Part shown: piece after piece, positions 47,201 through 58,932 of the stretch
Numbering within the stretch: position 1 is the stretch's first letter
Layout: every line of letters begins with the position of its first letter
DNA from: Labyrinthula sp. Ha
Lineage: Eukaryota > Sar > Bigyra > Labyrinthulida > Labyrinthulaceae
DNA: 64,000 nt
NCBI GenBank assembly: GCA_015227615.1
Contig: JAALGZ010000039.1
Location: 248,001-312,000 of the forward strand
Direction: 5' to 3'
Made by a program: the position numbers and the translations under genes
Notes under the pieces: model-generated
What the model saw: only the letters and a program-made list of their open reading frames with translations
Told to the model about the DNA's origin: nothing
Databases searched by the model: none

Positions 47201-50200
47201 AAATTTATTCTAGATGACAAATATAATGATGCCCTATTTCACCAGGTATAAACAAGTGGGCTTTCTCACTCCTCACTCGTAATATTAATGCTGTAATAAT
47301 GGTAAGTGAATCGTTGCTTCTAATTAGCTAGAATACATTGTATAATCCCCATAATTAAATATTTTTTTAGATTTTGGGCTTCTGTTAGATATTTTAAAAG
47401 CTGGTTTAAATCATTGTGATACCCTAAGTAGACGAAACACTATGACTTATATTATACTTAGACTTATTTCTGGGCCCAATTATTTGTGTTAAAATTTTGA
47501 GGTATTCGTTGAGAAAATTCTACAAAAATTATACTTTAAATACAAATGTAAACATATCCTTGTAGTAAGAAATATATAAAATGCCAAGAGCGTAAGTTCT
47601 TGTAACAGATGCTTTATGTATGCCCACATGCTTAGACCCTGCTCAGTTTATGCCATGTACTTAGCACCAAGAACGTAAATAGCTAGCAGGAATAACTTTA
47701 CTTTTAAGCTCTTTGACTCACTAATTTCCCTTTATTCTTAACACGTTGTTCAATTCTATGGAAGTTGAAATAGCTATTCTACCCCCAACTAATGTAACTT
47801 AAAACTATACCCCCCTTTGAAAGGTCTATAGCATTTTCAATAGAAGCGGAATGTACTAACTTGATATAATAAATATAGTAATAGCAATTAACTTAAATTT
47901 CCCAAATTTATGCTAAACAAGCTCAAATGACCTTACTTGTACCAAGTACATGATCAAAAATAAGTTTAGTCGGAAGTACAATCTGTTGAGAGTCATGTTC
48001 AAACAAAATTTCAAATATTTGGGACTGAGAGTGCTAACACATTCTGAGACTATGCACTTCTGTATTCAAATTATAGGTAGCTATTCTTGAAAAAAAGATT
48101 TCGCGTCGAAAAAATAGATACTGCACTTGAAAAAAATATTAATAATATATTCTACATCAACTAGAAGATAACTATTCAATTTATTGGGCACTTAAAATAA
48201 ATAGCATAAAATTTACAATTCCTAAATAGTAGTGGATTGCAAGATAAGTTAAATATGCTTAGCAAATTTTTCGACCTGGAATGTCGTTTATAAACTTTCC
48301 CTTGCATTCTCATATAGGTTTTATCCATCTTCGGTTTCTACTCACGTTCTTATTAACTGTGTATGACCAAAACAAAAAGTGATAAACTAATTGTTGGATC
48401 TTGGAATTAAGGTTTGATCCGGTAGTAAAATGAACATGCTTTGAATTTTTTCTTAATTTTGTTTAATTTTTAACATTATTTGAGATACTTTCTGCTAGTA
48501 ATAGTAAAGAAAATAGTTATGACACATAATGTGATACTCGCACATGTCCTTAACTATCTCAATAATGAAACATCTAGAGTTTACTAATGGTGCGCAGCAC
48601 TGAACTTAATACCAGATACCTATTAGAATATAATTAGAAACAGTGCCGCTCAAACCTTAGGTCTATCTGATCTTAGACTTACGCTTTTGTTACCAAACTT
48701 GATGAATAAGAGTCTCAACATAGCCTTCAATATTTCTACCGGTATATAGTTTGACTGGGCTACGGCAAAATAAAATCTCACCAATATATAATATCTTACC
48801 AGCAAAGTATTTATTTCAAGGAATCGGAGTTTCAATTCTTTTGAGATACGTAGAAAACTGAAGTTCTACACTAATATATCATAAAATCTATAATATTGAG
48901 TGACAGGTCAAGAAAAAATTCATCAAAAAATGATGAAAATAAATATAGGGACTAGATAGTTGTAAATTTAAAATCTAAGAACTTGAAATAGAGTTATTAT
49001 AAATGATCTTAGATCAGTTTTTATATCAGAAGCACATAATAAATACGTCAGATCTAAAGATTGAAATAATTCAAAGAATCAAACATCATGTAAATGGAAC
49101 AGGTAGTACGAATTAAAATTAAAACTCACTATGAAGAAAGATATGCATTTCAATATGGTAAATATTGGCAGAGTACAACAAATTGAAGCAAAGTTTTATT
49201 ATATAGAGAGAAATTATACCACTTAGAATACTAAATATAGATATCTATGAAGTCCATAAAATAAATTTAAGAGTAGACTGATTGTGCTTGGTTAATTACA
49301 TTTTTGGGAGAATATCACCTTTATCTAGGGAATTAAATCCCATGGTAAAGAATCACGAGAGTAAAACTTAAATAAAACTGATAAACATCTGCTTCAGGTT
49401 TATATTCCATGAATAAAGAGGTATTAATCTAAACCCCTAGTTGTAGCTATGAACATGGGGTAAGCCTGGAAAGTCAATATCCCCATCATTCATATGGAAA
49501 TGAGAGTCCCATGTTCAGCTCTATAATGTTTTTCGATATTTATATTGTAATACTACTCGCGTTATCTACTATAACCTGTCTCTGTCTTTTCTGTTCTGAC
49601 TACTGCTTATTAGTATTATTATACGCTTAACATGTATCGATATGTAAAATTTCACTCGATTTTTTTATTTTGTTTTGCCTTGAGTTTATTCAAGAAATAT
49701 TATAGGAAGTCTTTCGGACGCTGATACTAGAGCCAATTACGATATATAAATTTCTACCTTATCTCAAGACATCTGTCAAAGTATGTAAAATATCCACCAG
49801 CAAAGGTATTTTCAATTCTTAAGGATTTATTAGAAATTATGTTTCTCTTTGTCAAATTAAGCATGTGTTTTAAAATTTTAAAATATAAAATAAAAGTAGA
49901 AAAACTTTGAAAACCATTATTTTCTTACAAAAAGTAATTTTTCAGTGATAACATCATCTCCTTATACCATAGAAAGTCTTAAATTATTTTGTAGAACTAG
50001 TTACAGAGAAATTTAATTTTATTTTCTCATTTATATGTATGAATATATTTCTTGTTCAAATTTCTATTAGTATATTGTACATATGTACTGATTATAATCC
50101 ATAATTTTGTGACTAGTGCCCTTCACTCCTTTTGGATAAACATACCCTAATTATCAATTCTGAAATGCGATTATTATTGAATAAACACTATATTTGAAAT

Positions 50201-53200
50201 TTATTAAATTTAAATCCTTCAACATATATTCTCGACAAATTGTTTCCAAGTCAACCTGAACTATAAGTAAAATATCATAAGTTTATGAATCTTCATATAT
50301 ATGAGTGTTTTGCCTTTGAGAAACAGGGTATCTTTTCCTAAAAACTGTTTTTAATATTTATTCGTTAATATTAAGAAAACAGGAATTGGAATATTCAAAT
50401 TTAATTTAGTTACATAGTACCATAAATTTCTCTTACTTTTATATTATAGATGTATACAAAAAAAACGCAGAAAAAGGTTGCACCATTCCTGTATGCTAGC
50501 AATTTTATTCTGTAAGAAATTAGAAAAGTCTGGAAAGGTACATTTTATATGTGTTCTTTTTACTAAGGTGGTGTGAAAGCTATAGTGGATTCTTTTCAAA
50601 GTTGCAGCATAAAAAAACTATGTCCTATATGTTTTCTCAACTTAATTACAGAAGCCTATATATTCCACAAGAAAAAATACGAATAAAATAGTATATAAAT
50701 CTATAGGGAAAATCTTTTTCAACACAATTACAAAATAATAATTGAAAATAATATCAAAATATTCGCTAGTCTTGTTTCAAAACTCCCATTAAATATAACG
50801 TTACTTTCTACTAAGTGTTTCCCACTAAAAGAATCTTTCCAGCAAAGTGTTTATCAAAGTATTTCATAAGTATGACTACATCATATCCTATAAAAGATAA
50901 ATTTTAAGGGAACTTTCTCTAAGTTTACAGAACACTCAAGAACATACATAGAAAAGTAACATCATAAATGACAACCTTATATTTAATGTGGTTACTCTAA
51001 AACCCCTAAGCAATATAGATCTGTACTTACCAAACTATTTTTCAGGGCTTTTCTACTCCGGTTAATTTTAACTTGGCTAAACTTCACAAAAAGGTCAAAT
51101 AGTGCAAATCTGCACATATGAAAACATAAAATCTTTTAATTTTGCTATAATCCTATATATATATACATTCATACTATGTAGTTTGAGGTAACTAAAAACA
51201 TGTCATGTATTGTCTACAATGGGTTTTGAGGAAGTTTTAAGTATTTTCTTTAGAAAAATTGATATTGGGGTAAAATATTGTTTTTCTCAACTCCAATCCG
51301 TGTAATACCTCAAGAAATACTCGTCTAAAACCTGAACGGACCTCACCAGTCGAAAAAAGGGCAAATTTAAATCTAGAAGCAAGTTTGTTTTAGAGTTAGA
51401 GTAATCTGTATAGACTTCCTAACAATGTATCTATTTCCAAGCTCTCAGAGCCTCAGAAAAGGATACCCTTAAATTTCAAATATTCCTGAATAGGTGATAC
51501 CAAGTAATGAAATATTCCAAGAAATGGTTTTCACCCAGAGGTATGGATGGTTTAGCGTTCCTCAGAAAAATTTTCGAGGAACCTCCAAGAAATTCCCTAT
51601 TAACCACAGCAACAGTTATTCTGGCACAATAAGACTTGGCTCCAAAGTCAGCATTGGTATACTCAAACCTGAATTTCTATTTGATCAAATACGAAAAAAA
51701 TTGGACTATAGATTCATCTAAAATTACTTTACAGTAACTTATGAGAGATACAGATAAAGTTTGGTATTTTTATTTGCATTAATTATACAAATCTCTGCCA
51801 TACTATTTTAAGTCTATAAACTATTGTTTTTTAGGTTTACCCCTGGTACAATCCTCATTCTCAGGTATAAATTGTTAAAAATTTATTTTTTCTTAATTAA
51901 ACTATAAACGTTTTTCTTTGTTTAAAAAAAAAGCATATTGTGGTCGGTTTCTGGCATATACCTGATAAAAAATAGCATTTTGTTGGTGAACGTTAAATAG
52001 GTTAATGTTTAATTTATCAGACATAGTTGACAATATTATAAAAGGTATAGAATTATACCTTTAGCAATGTTGTTTACATTTTGCAAATTAAAACTAAAGC
52101 CAGACAAATACTATGGTACTTATTAGTTTCGCTATATCAATATTTTTATTAGCATTGAAAGCTATATCTATGCGCAAAACAAGCAGCAAACAAGATTAAC
52201 ATCAGTATTTTTTATATGTAGGGATATTTTTCGGTGGATTAATTTTTGATTTAAGACTTAAGCAAAAAATATTAAACTAAATATTTCTTCTGAACAAAGT
52301 TTGGGCCAAATCGGAGCAATAATCACGAAAGAACTTTGGCTCATATCAAATAATGGACCAAGAGTGTCGTTGTTTACTTTACGTAGCTAAATTATACCGA
52401 GCATATTGACTAAGAGGTTATCAACTTTTCCTCAATATAAGGCCTACGCTACTATACACACTTCATTTTACACTTTTGTGTGCATTTAAGACCGATATCT
52501 ATCAATACTTAAGAGAAAGAATAATAGAGATCCTTCTTTTCTTTAACTTTACAAGTTTCTCCTGGTTCTTGGTATTTCTAGAGGTATTTTCAACACTCTT
52601 TGATTGGTTCACAACAGTCAATTTTTTGGGAAGTTTAAAAAACGAGAAATGTGAAATTATTGAACTAGGAATTATTCAGTGAAACTGAATCCAGTCTGTA
52701 TGAGAGAAATAGGGCCTGTTTTTTACTCCGGGTTGGCTCGTGCCACTTGATATGATTGATAGTGTCATATTTTGGGTATTTATGATCCATAATTGTACAT
52801 AATCGAAATTTCCAACATAAATACATAGTAACACATGCAATAGTTGAAAATGCAACGAAACCTGGTAGAAAAGAAAATATGTAGCTAGATCGTACTTTTA
52901 CCCTGTAGAAATCTTGTTCAGCTGATGAAATAGCGAAGACAGCAAAAACTGTCTACATGATAATTTAAAGCACCTAATAAGAGTTCTCGCTACTTTCTGA
53001 GAACAAGTGAAAAGGAAAATATCTTTTGGTTTATAAAATTCCAGAGAGGTATACTTAGATATGAAATAGACAAGAAATCTCCTCTTGAAGTAAAAATTAA
53101 GCTTAAATTGGTAAGGCAAGTATAGATTTTTTTCATTAGGCTAAGACGAATTGAACATGAGTCTAAAATAGGTGTCAATATAATAAAATATTTCAAAGTT

Positions 53201-53390
53201 CAGCGATAATTTAATTTAATGGGTTCGCACGTCTGGAAAGGTTAAAATTGCTTCCACTCACTCAAGATTGACTCTGAACAAAATTTCCTGGCATTTTGTC
53301 TAATAAAATTTTCATTGCAAGAGAAAGCAATAATTATAAAAAAGTAAACCAAAATACAGGAGACCCAAATATGAAAGTTTCTGTATCATG
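44279..53390. other. 9-kb AT-rich gene desert
   Basis: No supported gene. Stretches near 45300-46600 are less AT-rich than the rest and could be old transposon sequence, but no motif was recognised. A 102-codon frame at 46856-47164 is unlike any family I know and has no neighbours. From about 47200 to 53200 I see only AT-rich low-complexity text. Confidence 0.5.
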
Positions 53391-53612
53391 TGTTAGAAGA
53401 TGTATGAGCAGCGGTGTATTCTTAGGATTTATTTCAGCAAACCTACAAATAATCAAGTACAATTAAACGGATTAAACATTCAAGAAAATAACCAGAAACA
53501 CCTTGCAGATATATGCTCCAACTGTATTCAAATAGACGCAACATACGATATTTCGTATTACAAACTCTTACTATATTTCCTGCATGGGTGGATTACCACA
53601 TAGATACGTCGT

Positions 53613-54570
53613 TCAATGTAATTTATAGACCGAGAACACCACAGACTTTCTCAGGGACCTCAGGGTAGTTACTTTGGCATGTGCGAAAGTTACCATGGGT
53701 GATAGATCTGGAGCCTTAGCCCAAATGGCTAGTAGTTGATATGCGAAGCATTTCCTGTGTGTTAAACATATTCTAGAATTTATTGGACCTTGCGAAAAAT
53801 AGATGTCTGGGGGAAATTTAGTTACTTTTTGCAGCAATGTATATAAAGCGATGTTTGACACTTTTGTATCTCCCTCAAGTCTGGTTTCTTTGTTGGATAT
53901 CTTTTAATGAATTTACCTAGATTACCCAAAGAATTTCTTAAAAAAAGGATAAAAGAGACAAAAATGTTATGTTGGACACTTTACAGGGAATGCTTCAATG
54001 TTTTTAAACAAAACTACTCAACGAGGAGAGTCCACGAAACATAATTTTGAAGCTAGAGGAGACTTGGAAAAATCACAAATAAAGTTGACTTTGGGTGAAG
54101 AGGACACCCATCACGATTATCTTGTTAGAATATGGGAAACAAACACCTTGTATAAGTTAAAAAGGTTATGTCGTAAAGATGAAATGATATCAGATGATTT
54201 GCTTCAATATCTTCCAGTTTAGAATTGTGAAGTTTAGAATTAAGATATTCAAGTAGAGAGATCAAAAAGTGAATGTACATTTTTTGACCAGAAAGGTAAG
54301 GTAAAATAAATTATCAAACTTTTTAAGAAAAATAGAAACTTTGTTCCTACATTTTCGTGCTCTGATTGGATGAACATGCATCTTTTCTGCAGACACGTTG
54401 GCAGACTATGTACCAAGAAACAATATTCCATGTTGGAAAATAGATTTCTTCATGCGAGGTGGCAATATACAGATCCTTCTCTCATTGAAAAGCTTTACAA
54501 GGAATTGTTAGGTTTCCTGCATTATTGTCGAACACGATATAGTTCAATGTTAATGTACCAAACTTAACAG
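53613..54570 (+). mobile_element. Possible Ty1/copia fossil fragment
   Basis: Near 53700-53800 the plus strand carries SGALAQMASS and VKHILEF-like pieces. Near 54020-54090 it carries STKHNFEARGDLEKSQIKL. These match in order the copia RNase H text (family forms: RPD.A.A...S, A.KRILRYL, TKHI...H.IRD.VE.G.I.L). It is broken several times, and no LTR is identified. The assignment rests on two weak boxes. Confidence 0.35.
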
Positions 54571-54922
54571 ACTTGAATGCTCCAAATAAATCTTCTTCAA
54601 AAATTGAATGCTTATGGCATAATCTAATATGCTACGAAACGAAGTTTCTCATTCTGACAAAAGGTAGAGTAAAATACTTGCTCTATTCCGAATGATGCGA
54701 AACTCTAGGGGACAGGATACATATAATGTATCAGTAAAGCTCTCTGATCATGAACAGAATCTGTCACAATAGTCAGCATTGAATCTAGAATCACCTGCCA
54801 GAGGAAAGACAAAAACCAAGGGAGAGGTTTAACCTAAATCTTCACGCCTATGAACCAGCTCTAAATCTTTAACTATGTTAGTATCTTTAACCTGGGCGTG
54901 TCCACACTAGAAACCAGGTGTT

Positions 54923-55030
54923 CAACTTGAGCTTTTCTATTCTTGAACCCTTTTCTTGAACTTAAAGCTTTATATTCTTGAGAATTTTACTGTGAACTGG
55001 AGCTTTACTTCCAAGCTTCTGATCCTAATC
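54923..55030. repeat. Degenerate 35-36-bp repeat, three units
   Basis: Units starting at about 54923, 54958 and 54994 share the pattern '(g)aact..agctttta.ttcttga'. They are similar but clearly diverged. They lie in a stretch with more C and G than its surroundings, behind the possible copia fragment. Confidence 0.45.
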
Positions 55031-55844
55031 AAACTTCAACCCCTCCTTTGAGTAAACATTTTTAATGTAGGCCACACACAAGCTCCCACCTTTTGAATTA
55101 AAATTTAGCCCCTGAACATATATTTTTGAGGTGAGATCCAAAGCTTGAGGATATATAGTTCGAGTTGAACTCATACCATTTATTCTTTTCAACAGGAATG
55201 ATGGGTCCTCTACTCTCCCACTAAGAAAAAACCTTAGAATAAGTCCGAAAGCCCACTTTCAATTCAGAAAACTCTTCATCTAATATGAGCATATCACCTC
55301 CATCCAAACTTTGACTTCTAAATATTTGGAGTTTTTAACTTGATATCAGCTTAGACTTGTTAAGAAAGGTTCTTGTTGCCTATAATATATGTTGAAAACT
55401 AACGATAGAGTCTTTTCTTGAGCATTATATTAAGTAGGAGTTCTTCATCTTAATTTGACTTCGATGATGTGCAGGTTGCAAATTTCGACTTTTATTTGAC
55501 TTGAAACTTCATTTTCTTGTTATTTTCATTAATCTATGATATGGCACAAAATATTCTTTTATTTAGATACAGGTGATGATAGCTTGGATGTTTTCGTTTG
55601 TCTCCCCTTTACTTTAAGTTAATCTTCATTGATTTTTGACATTTATATTTTCTTCTAGATTTAGCTTTGAATTTGTATTTTCACAATTTAATATTGGTAA
55701 ATTTGAATAGAGCCAATAAAAATAGTGGAATCAAAAACTCCGGAGTGATAAGAACAACACCAAGAAAAGAATAGTTTTCTTCAAACTGTGGTAATACACA
55801 ACTATGTTTTATTGACTTCAATATTACAAAGCAAATTATAACTC
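55031..55844. other. Intergenic region upstream of the 3'-phosphatase gene
   Basis: No gene supported. The text is moderately AT-rich, with no long frame and no repeat beyond those listed. Confidence 0.45.
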
Positions 55845-56543
55845 ATGGAGAAATTCTTAACAAACAAAGCAGCCAAGAGTTCCGTGAGTTTATATTATCA
55901 CACAAGTTCTAAAAAGTACATTACCATTAGAAAAAATTGGAAAACTTTAGACAATAGTTCTGTAATTTCTTTTGTAAATCGCCAAAATCCATCCACCAAG
56001 AAGCAAAAGGTCGTGACAAAAGTTGCTGCCTTTGACTTTGATCATACCTTATGGAAACACAACTTTGGCAAAACATTTACTTATCCTAAAGGTCTTATTT
56101 TTAAAAATACAAAAGATATGTTTTTGAAACTTCATAATGAAGGATATAAAATTTTCATCCTCTCAAATGAAAATATATCTGTATATAAAGATGAAAAAAA
56201 AGCAGAAAAATGGTTGAATAAAAAGTTGGATGCGGTCGAAGAATTTTTCAAGTGCTTTCAGGACAACGAAAATTTTTATATTGAGGTTTATTTGGCGACA
56301 AGGTATGATGAGAACCGAAAGATTAGCACAAAGGATCTCCAAAAACGAGGAAAAGGTTCTAGTGGAATTGGATTGTGGAAACTTGTAGAAAAAAGATATC
56401 CACAAATAGATTTAGAAAACAGTTTCTTCGTTGGGGATGCAGCTGGAAGAGAAAAAGACCATTCAAATGCAGATATATTGTTTGCAAAAACTGTTGGAAT
56501 AAAATTCTTCACACCAGAAGAGTATTTTTCAGTACGATCTTAG
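55845..56543 (+). CDS. Polynucleotide kinase 3'-phosphatase domain protein (HAD superfamily)
   Basis: This protein would remove 3'-phosphates from DNA strand breaks so that polymerase and ligase can act. The 232-residue frame holds the PNK3P phosphatase core: AAFDFDHTLW at 61-70 with the nucleophile D64 and acid D66, IFILSNE at 103-109 (motif II, Ser107), GIGLWKLV at 174-181, and FFVGDAAGREKDHSNAD at 194-210 (motif III/IV acids), ending in GIKFFTPEEYF. There is no kinase P-loop domain, as in yeast Tpp1; the N-terminal 55 residues are basic and may bind DNA. The ATG at 55845 is the first in frame, and no intron is needed. Its TAG stop is only six bases from the stop of the V-ATPase gene on the other strand. 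Confidence 0.92.
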   Translation: MEKFLTNKAAKSSVSLYYHTSSKKYITIRKNWKTLDNSSVISFVNRQNPSTKKQKVVTKVAAFDFDHTLWKHNFGKTFTYPKGLIFKNTKDMFLKLHNEGYKIFILSNENISVYKDEKKAEKWLNKKLDAVEEFFKCFQDNENFYIEVYLATRYDENRKISTKDLQKRGKGSSGIGLWKLVEKRYPQIDLENSFFVGDAAGREKDHSNADILFAKTVGIKFFTPEEYFSVRS

Positions 56544-56549
56544 TCCTTA

Positions 56550-57249
56550 TTAATTCACCGAATCAGGGAAATCAGCGTTTGTTACTTGAATTATCCCTAC
56601 AATCACACCAAAAATTGCCAAAGCAGATCCAAAAATCTCTACAATCAAGTTCTTAACAAACAACCTATATACTTAAACTAGAAGAAATACTTACGTCGAG
56701 TCTTTTGCGTCTGCCAAAGCACATCCACTTCCACTTGCTCCAACAGCAATTCCGCTTGCAAGATTTGTTAAACCAACGGATAATCCACTCCAGAAGATCG
56801 CATAAGAAGAAAAAAATAATTTTGGGCAATCTTGAGCACTTACAATTCCTTGTTTAATCCTTCCCGCGAGGATGATAGATATAATCACTCCATAAATTGC
56901 AGTAGCTTCACAAAAGATAACACTAAATTCTAAAGGGATTAAATTAGAGTTCACCTGATCAAATTCTTGGAACGAATTTTAGGTGCTTTAACTGATGCAC
57001 CGACTAAAGTTGTGCCTGTGATCCAGATTCCCCTAATAATTTAGGCAAGTTTGGAAATTTACCATGCAGCACCAAGAACTGAAGCGCCTAAAGAGAGACC
57101 AATACCAAGTTGTGCTAGAAAATGTGGTGAAATATTCATCAAGATATCTGGCCAATCTAATATAAAGGGATTTAATGCTGATTACCATTTGAATCCCAGT
57201 CAGTTGGAGTATTTGAAGCTCCTTCACAATAATGTCCTGAAAAACTCAT
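56550..57249 (-). CDS. VMA16/ATP6V0B: V-type H+-ATPase proteolipid subunit c'' (four mini-introns)
   Basis: This is a proton-carrying ring subunit of the membrane V0 sector. Exons on the minus strand: 57249-57186, 57156-57063, 57032-56955, 56922-56695 and 56664-56550. Splicing gives 192 residues in one frame. Hallmarks: FLAQLGIGLSLGASVLGAAW at 34-53, KNLISVIFCEATAIYGVI with the proton-binding-type Glu84, GLSVGLTNLASGIAVG, SGCALADA, and VEIFGSALAIFGVIVGI near the C-terminus. Four helices are predicted, as in eukaryotic c'' once its short first segment is discounted; the N-terminus (about 22 residues) is shorter than in animals or yeast. All introns are GT-AG and 29-32 nt long, and each split codon restores a family residue. 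The stop is TAA at 56552-56550. Confidence 0.93.
56665..56694 (-). other. 30-nt spliceosomal intron (V-ATPase c'', intron 4)
   Basis: The donor reads GTAAGT and the acceptor TATAG. Removal joins the ADAKDS region to LFVKNLIVEIFG in one frame, as in the c'' family. The other three introns of this gene are at 57157-57185 (29 nt), 57033-57062 (30 nt) and 56923-56954 (32 nt). Confidence 0.92.
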
Positions 57250-57677
57250 GTTTGTTTGAAATTTTAGCTATCCAATGAGATTCCCAGAATCATGTATCTA
57301 ACTAATCAAAGGCAAAACGACACAAATACGTTCTTGTTCCTTTGCAAACAAATACTATGAAGATATTCAATGAAAAGAAGCCATTAGATCTTTCATAAAT
57401 CTTGCGAAAATAAATATTTGTATATTGTGATCTAGTTTGTATGACTACGTTCACAAGCAAGCTCAGAATTGAAAGGGATTCCAGAATTTGTAAACTATGC
57501 TTTCCCAAGTAAAATGAACCCAATGTACATAAAAATTACACTTGATAAGTTAAACGAACTATTGCTTGTCTATGATTACCTATTCATCAACTATTTTCCA
57601 ATCTATACACAACTTCGTTGCACAAACTTAACTCTGCACTATAAAGGTCATCATTCTCGAGTATTCTAACCAATTTT
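57250..57677. other. Intergenic region between V-ATPase c'' start and GRDP-like 3' end
   Basis: 428 bases without a supported gene. It should hold the V-ATPase promoter and the end of the GRDP-like transcript. A 66-codon frame at 57469 shows no motif. Confidence 0.5.
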
Positions 57678-58628
57678 CTAACTAAAAACTTTCATCAAAG
57701 TATCTTTAACTCTATCTTTAATCGTATTTCGCTTTTCAATAAGTCCCAAAAAGGGAGAAGAAAAAGATATACTTGCTTTTAACCCAGCATCTTCTCTACT
57801 TTCTTCTAGAAAGTTCTCCACTTCTCTCTCATCTATCTCCTCAGTTAACCAGAAAGATGCAGGTGGCATACCACAAAGAGGAAGAACAACAGAAGACTCT
57901 CGACCATTTTTTGAGAACTCAAACTTATGAAACATTTTATTCTTTTTCCATATCTGGTTTGCAGTTAGAGGATTAAAACAACAATCCCAGGTAAACTCTT
58001 TTCTTTCCTGAATCATAGAAATCAAATCAAAGTTAAACTTTTGAAGAGATGCTTTTCTATTTATCAAGGGTTTAGTTAAAGCTGTCCAAAGTAAAAGTCT
58101 CAGGTGATCGGCAAAACATCTAAGTTCCATATTTTTGTTTTCTAATAATACAGGAGGCCTTGCAGTTGCAGGTTGTGAAAGGAAAAACTGTTCATTTGGA
58201 TAAAAGTTTTTCCAAACTGTTTTTGTTTTACTTTCATCGTCATTATCCAAAGAAACTCCGAGCACTTCAAATCCTCCATCTGGTTGAAAATCCGAAAGAA
58301 CCTTTTCTGGACGTTGTTTTTTCTTCCCTTTGACCTTTCGCAAAGTTTTTAAGTATTCTTTTGGCCTTAACTTGTGTGCAAACCAGATCCAAGCGATATC
58401 AACAGGAGGTTTTAATTCATTTAGATTGCACATTTCGGTTTTCTTAACTTTTTCTACAAGAGGCAGCCAAAGATCTTCATAACGCCTGAGAGACTCCTCC
58501 CAATTTTCAAAACTTGTGACAGGAAAGGGCAATCCCTGAGATTGTGATCTTGTCTTGAACCGTCTAACAAATTCTCCGTGACAAATTTGAAGGAACTTTA
58601 TCAATTCTAAACCTCGTTCTATCTTCAT
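57678..58628 (-). CDS. GRDP/DUF1399-like protein
   Basis: This is a 316-residue intronless frame, ATG 58628 to TAG. Residues 74-92 read PPVDIAWIWFAHKLRPKEY, close to the signature of glycine-rich-domain proteins (GRDP, DUF1399: '.PP.DV.W.WH.H.L.P..Y'). In the family this box is followed by cysteine- and tryptophan-rich helical sequence. Here a Lys-rich loop (about 98-110) and a helical C-terminal domain (about 165-235, with W at 180-214) follow. The usual His-rich form WHCH is WFAH here, and no glycine-rich tail or RNA-binding domain is present, so it is a short version. Plant GRDPs have been linked to development and stress; the biochemical role is unknown. It diverges from the PAP2 gene with a 304-base shared upstream region. 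Confidence 0.7.
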   Translation of the reverse strand: MKIERGLELIKFLQICHGEFVRRFKTRSQSQGLPFPVTSFENWEESLRRYEDLWLPLVEKVKKTEMCNLNELKPPVDIAWIWFAHKLRPKEYLKTLRKVKGKKKQRPEKVLSDFQPDGGFEVLGVSLDNDDESKTKTVWKNFYPNEQFFLSQPATARPPVLLENKNMELRCFADHLRLLLWTALTKPLINRKASLQKFNFDLISMIQERKEFTWDCCFNPLTANQIWKKNKMFHKFEFSKNGRESSVVLPLCGMPPASFWLTEEIDEREVENFLEESREDAGLKASISFSSPFLGLIEKRNTIKDRVKDTLMKVFS

Positions 58629-58932
58629 TGCAAGTCTGAATTTTCTGTTTTTAGTATGACGGAGTTATGCTGTTTGGTTTACTAAATTTTGGTTCCAAGT
58701 CCGTATTGGACACTTGAATGCACTGCAAACACATAATGACTCTTTCGGACACAGAAATGACTTTTTCAGACAATATTGTTTCTCGCAGTTGCTATGAATT
58801 GCCCAAAAACATTGCAGTTGCGGAATTTCTAATGGCTTTTTTGAACACAGATAATAACTGCAGTTGCAATTGATTGCCCAAAATTGATCGATCAGGAAAA
58901 GGTTTTTCTAGGGAAGAAAAGTAAGAGAAAGA
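58629..58932. promoter_or_regulatory. Shared upstream region with three GCAGTTGC boxes
   Basis: These 304 bases separate two divergently transcribed genes. The octamer GCAGTTGC occurs at 58785, 58814 and 58860. The first and third are embedded in longer direct repeats ending in attgcccaaaa (58785-58808 and 58860-58881). CAGTTG is both an E-box form (CANNTG) and a MYB-type core. Repetition in a head-to-head gap suggests a regulatory role; no factor can be named. Confidence 0.45.
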
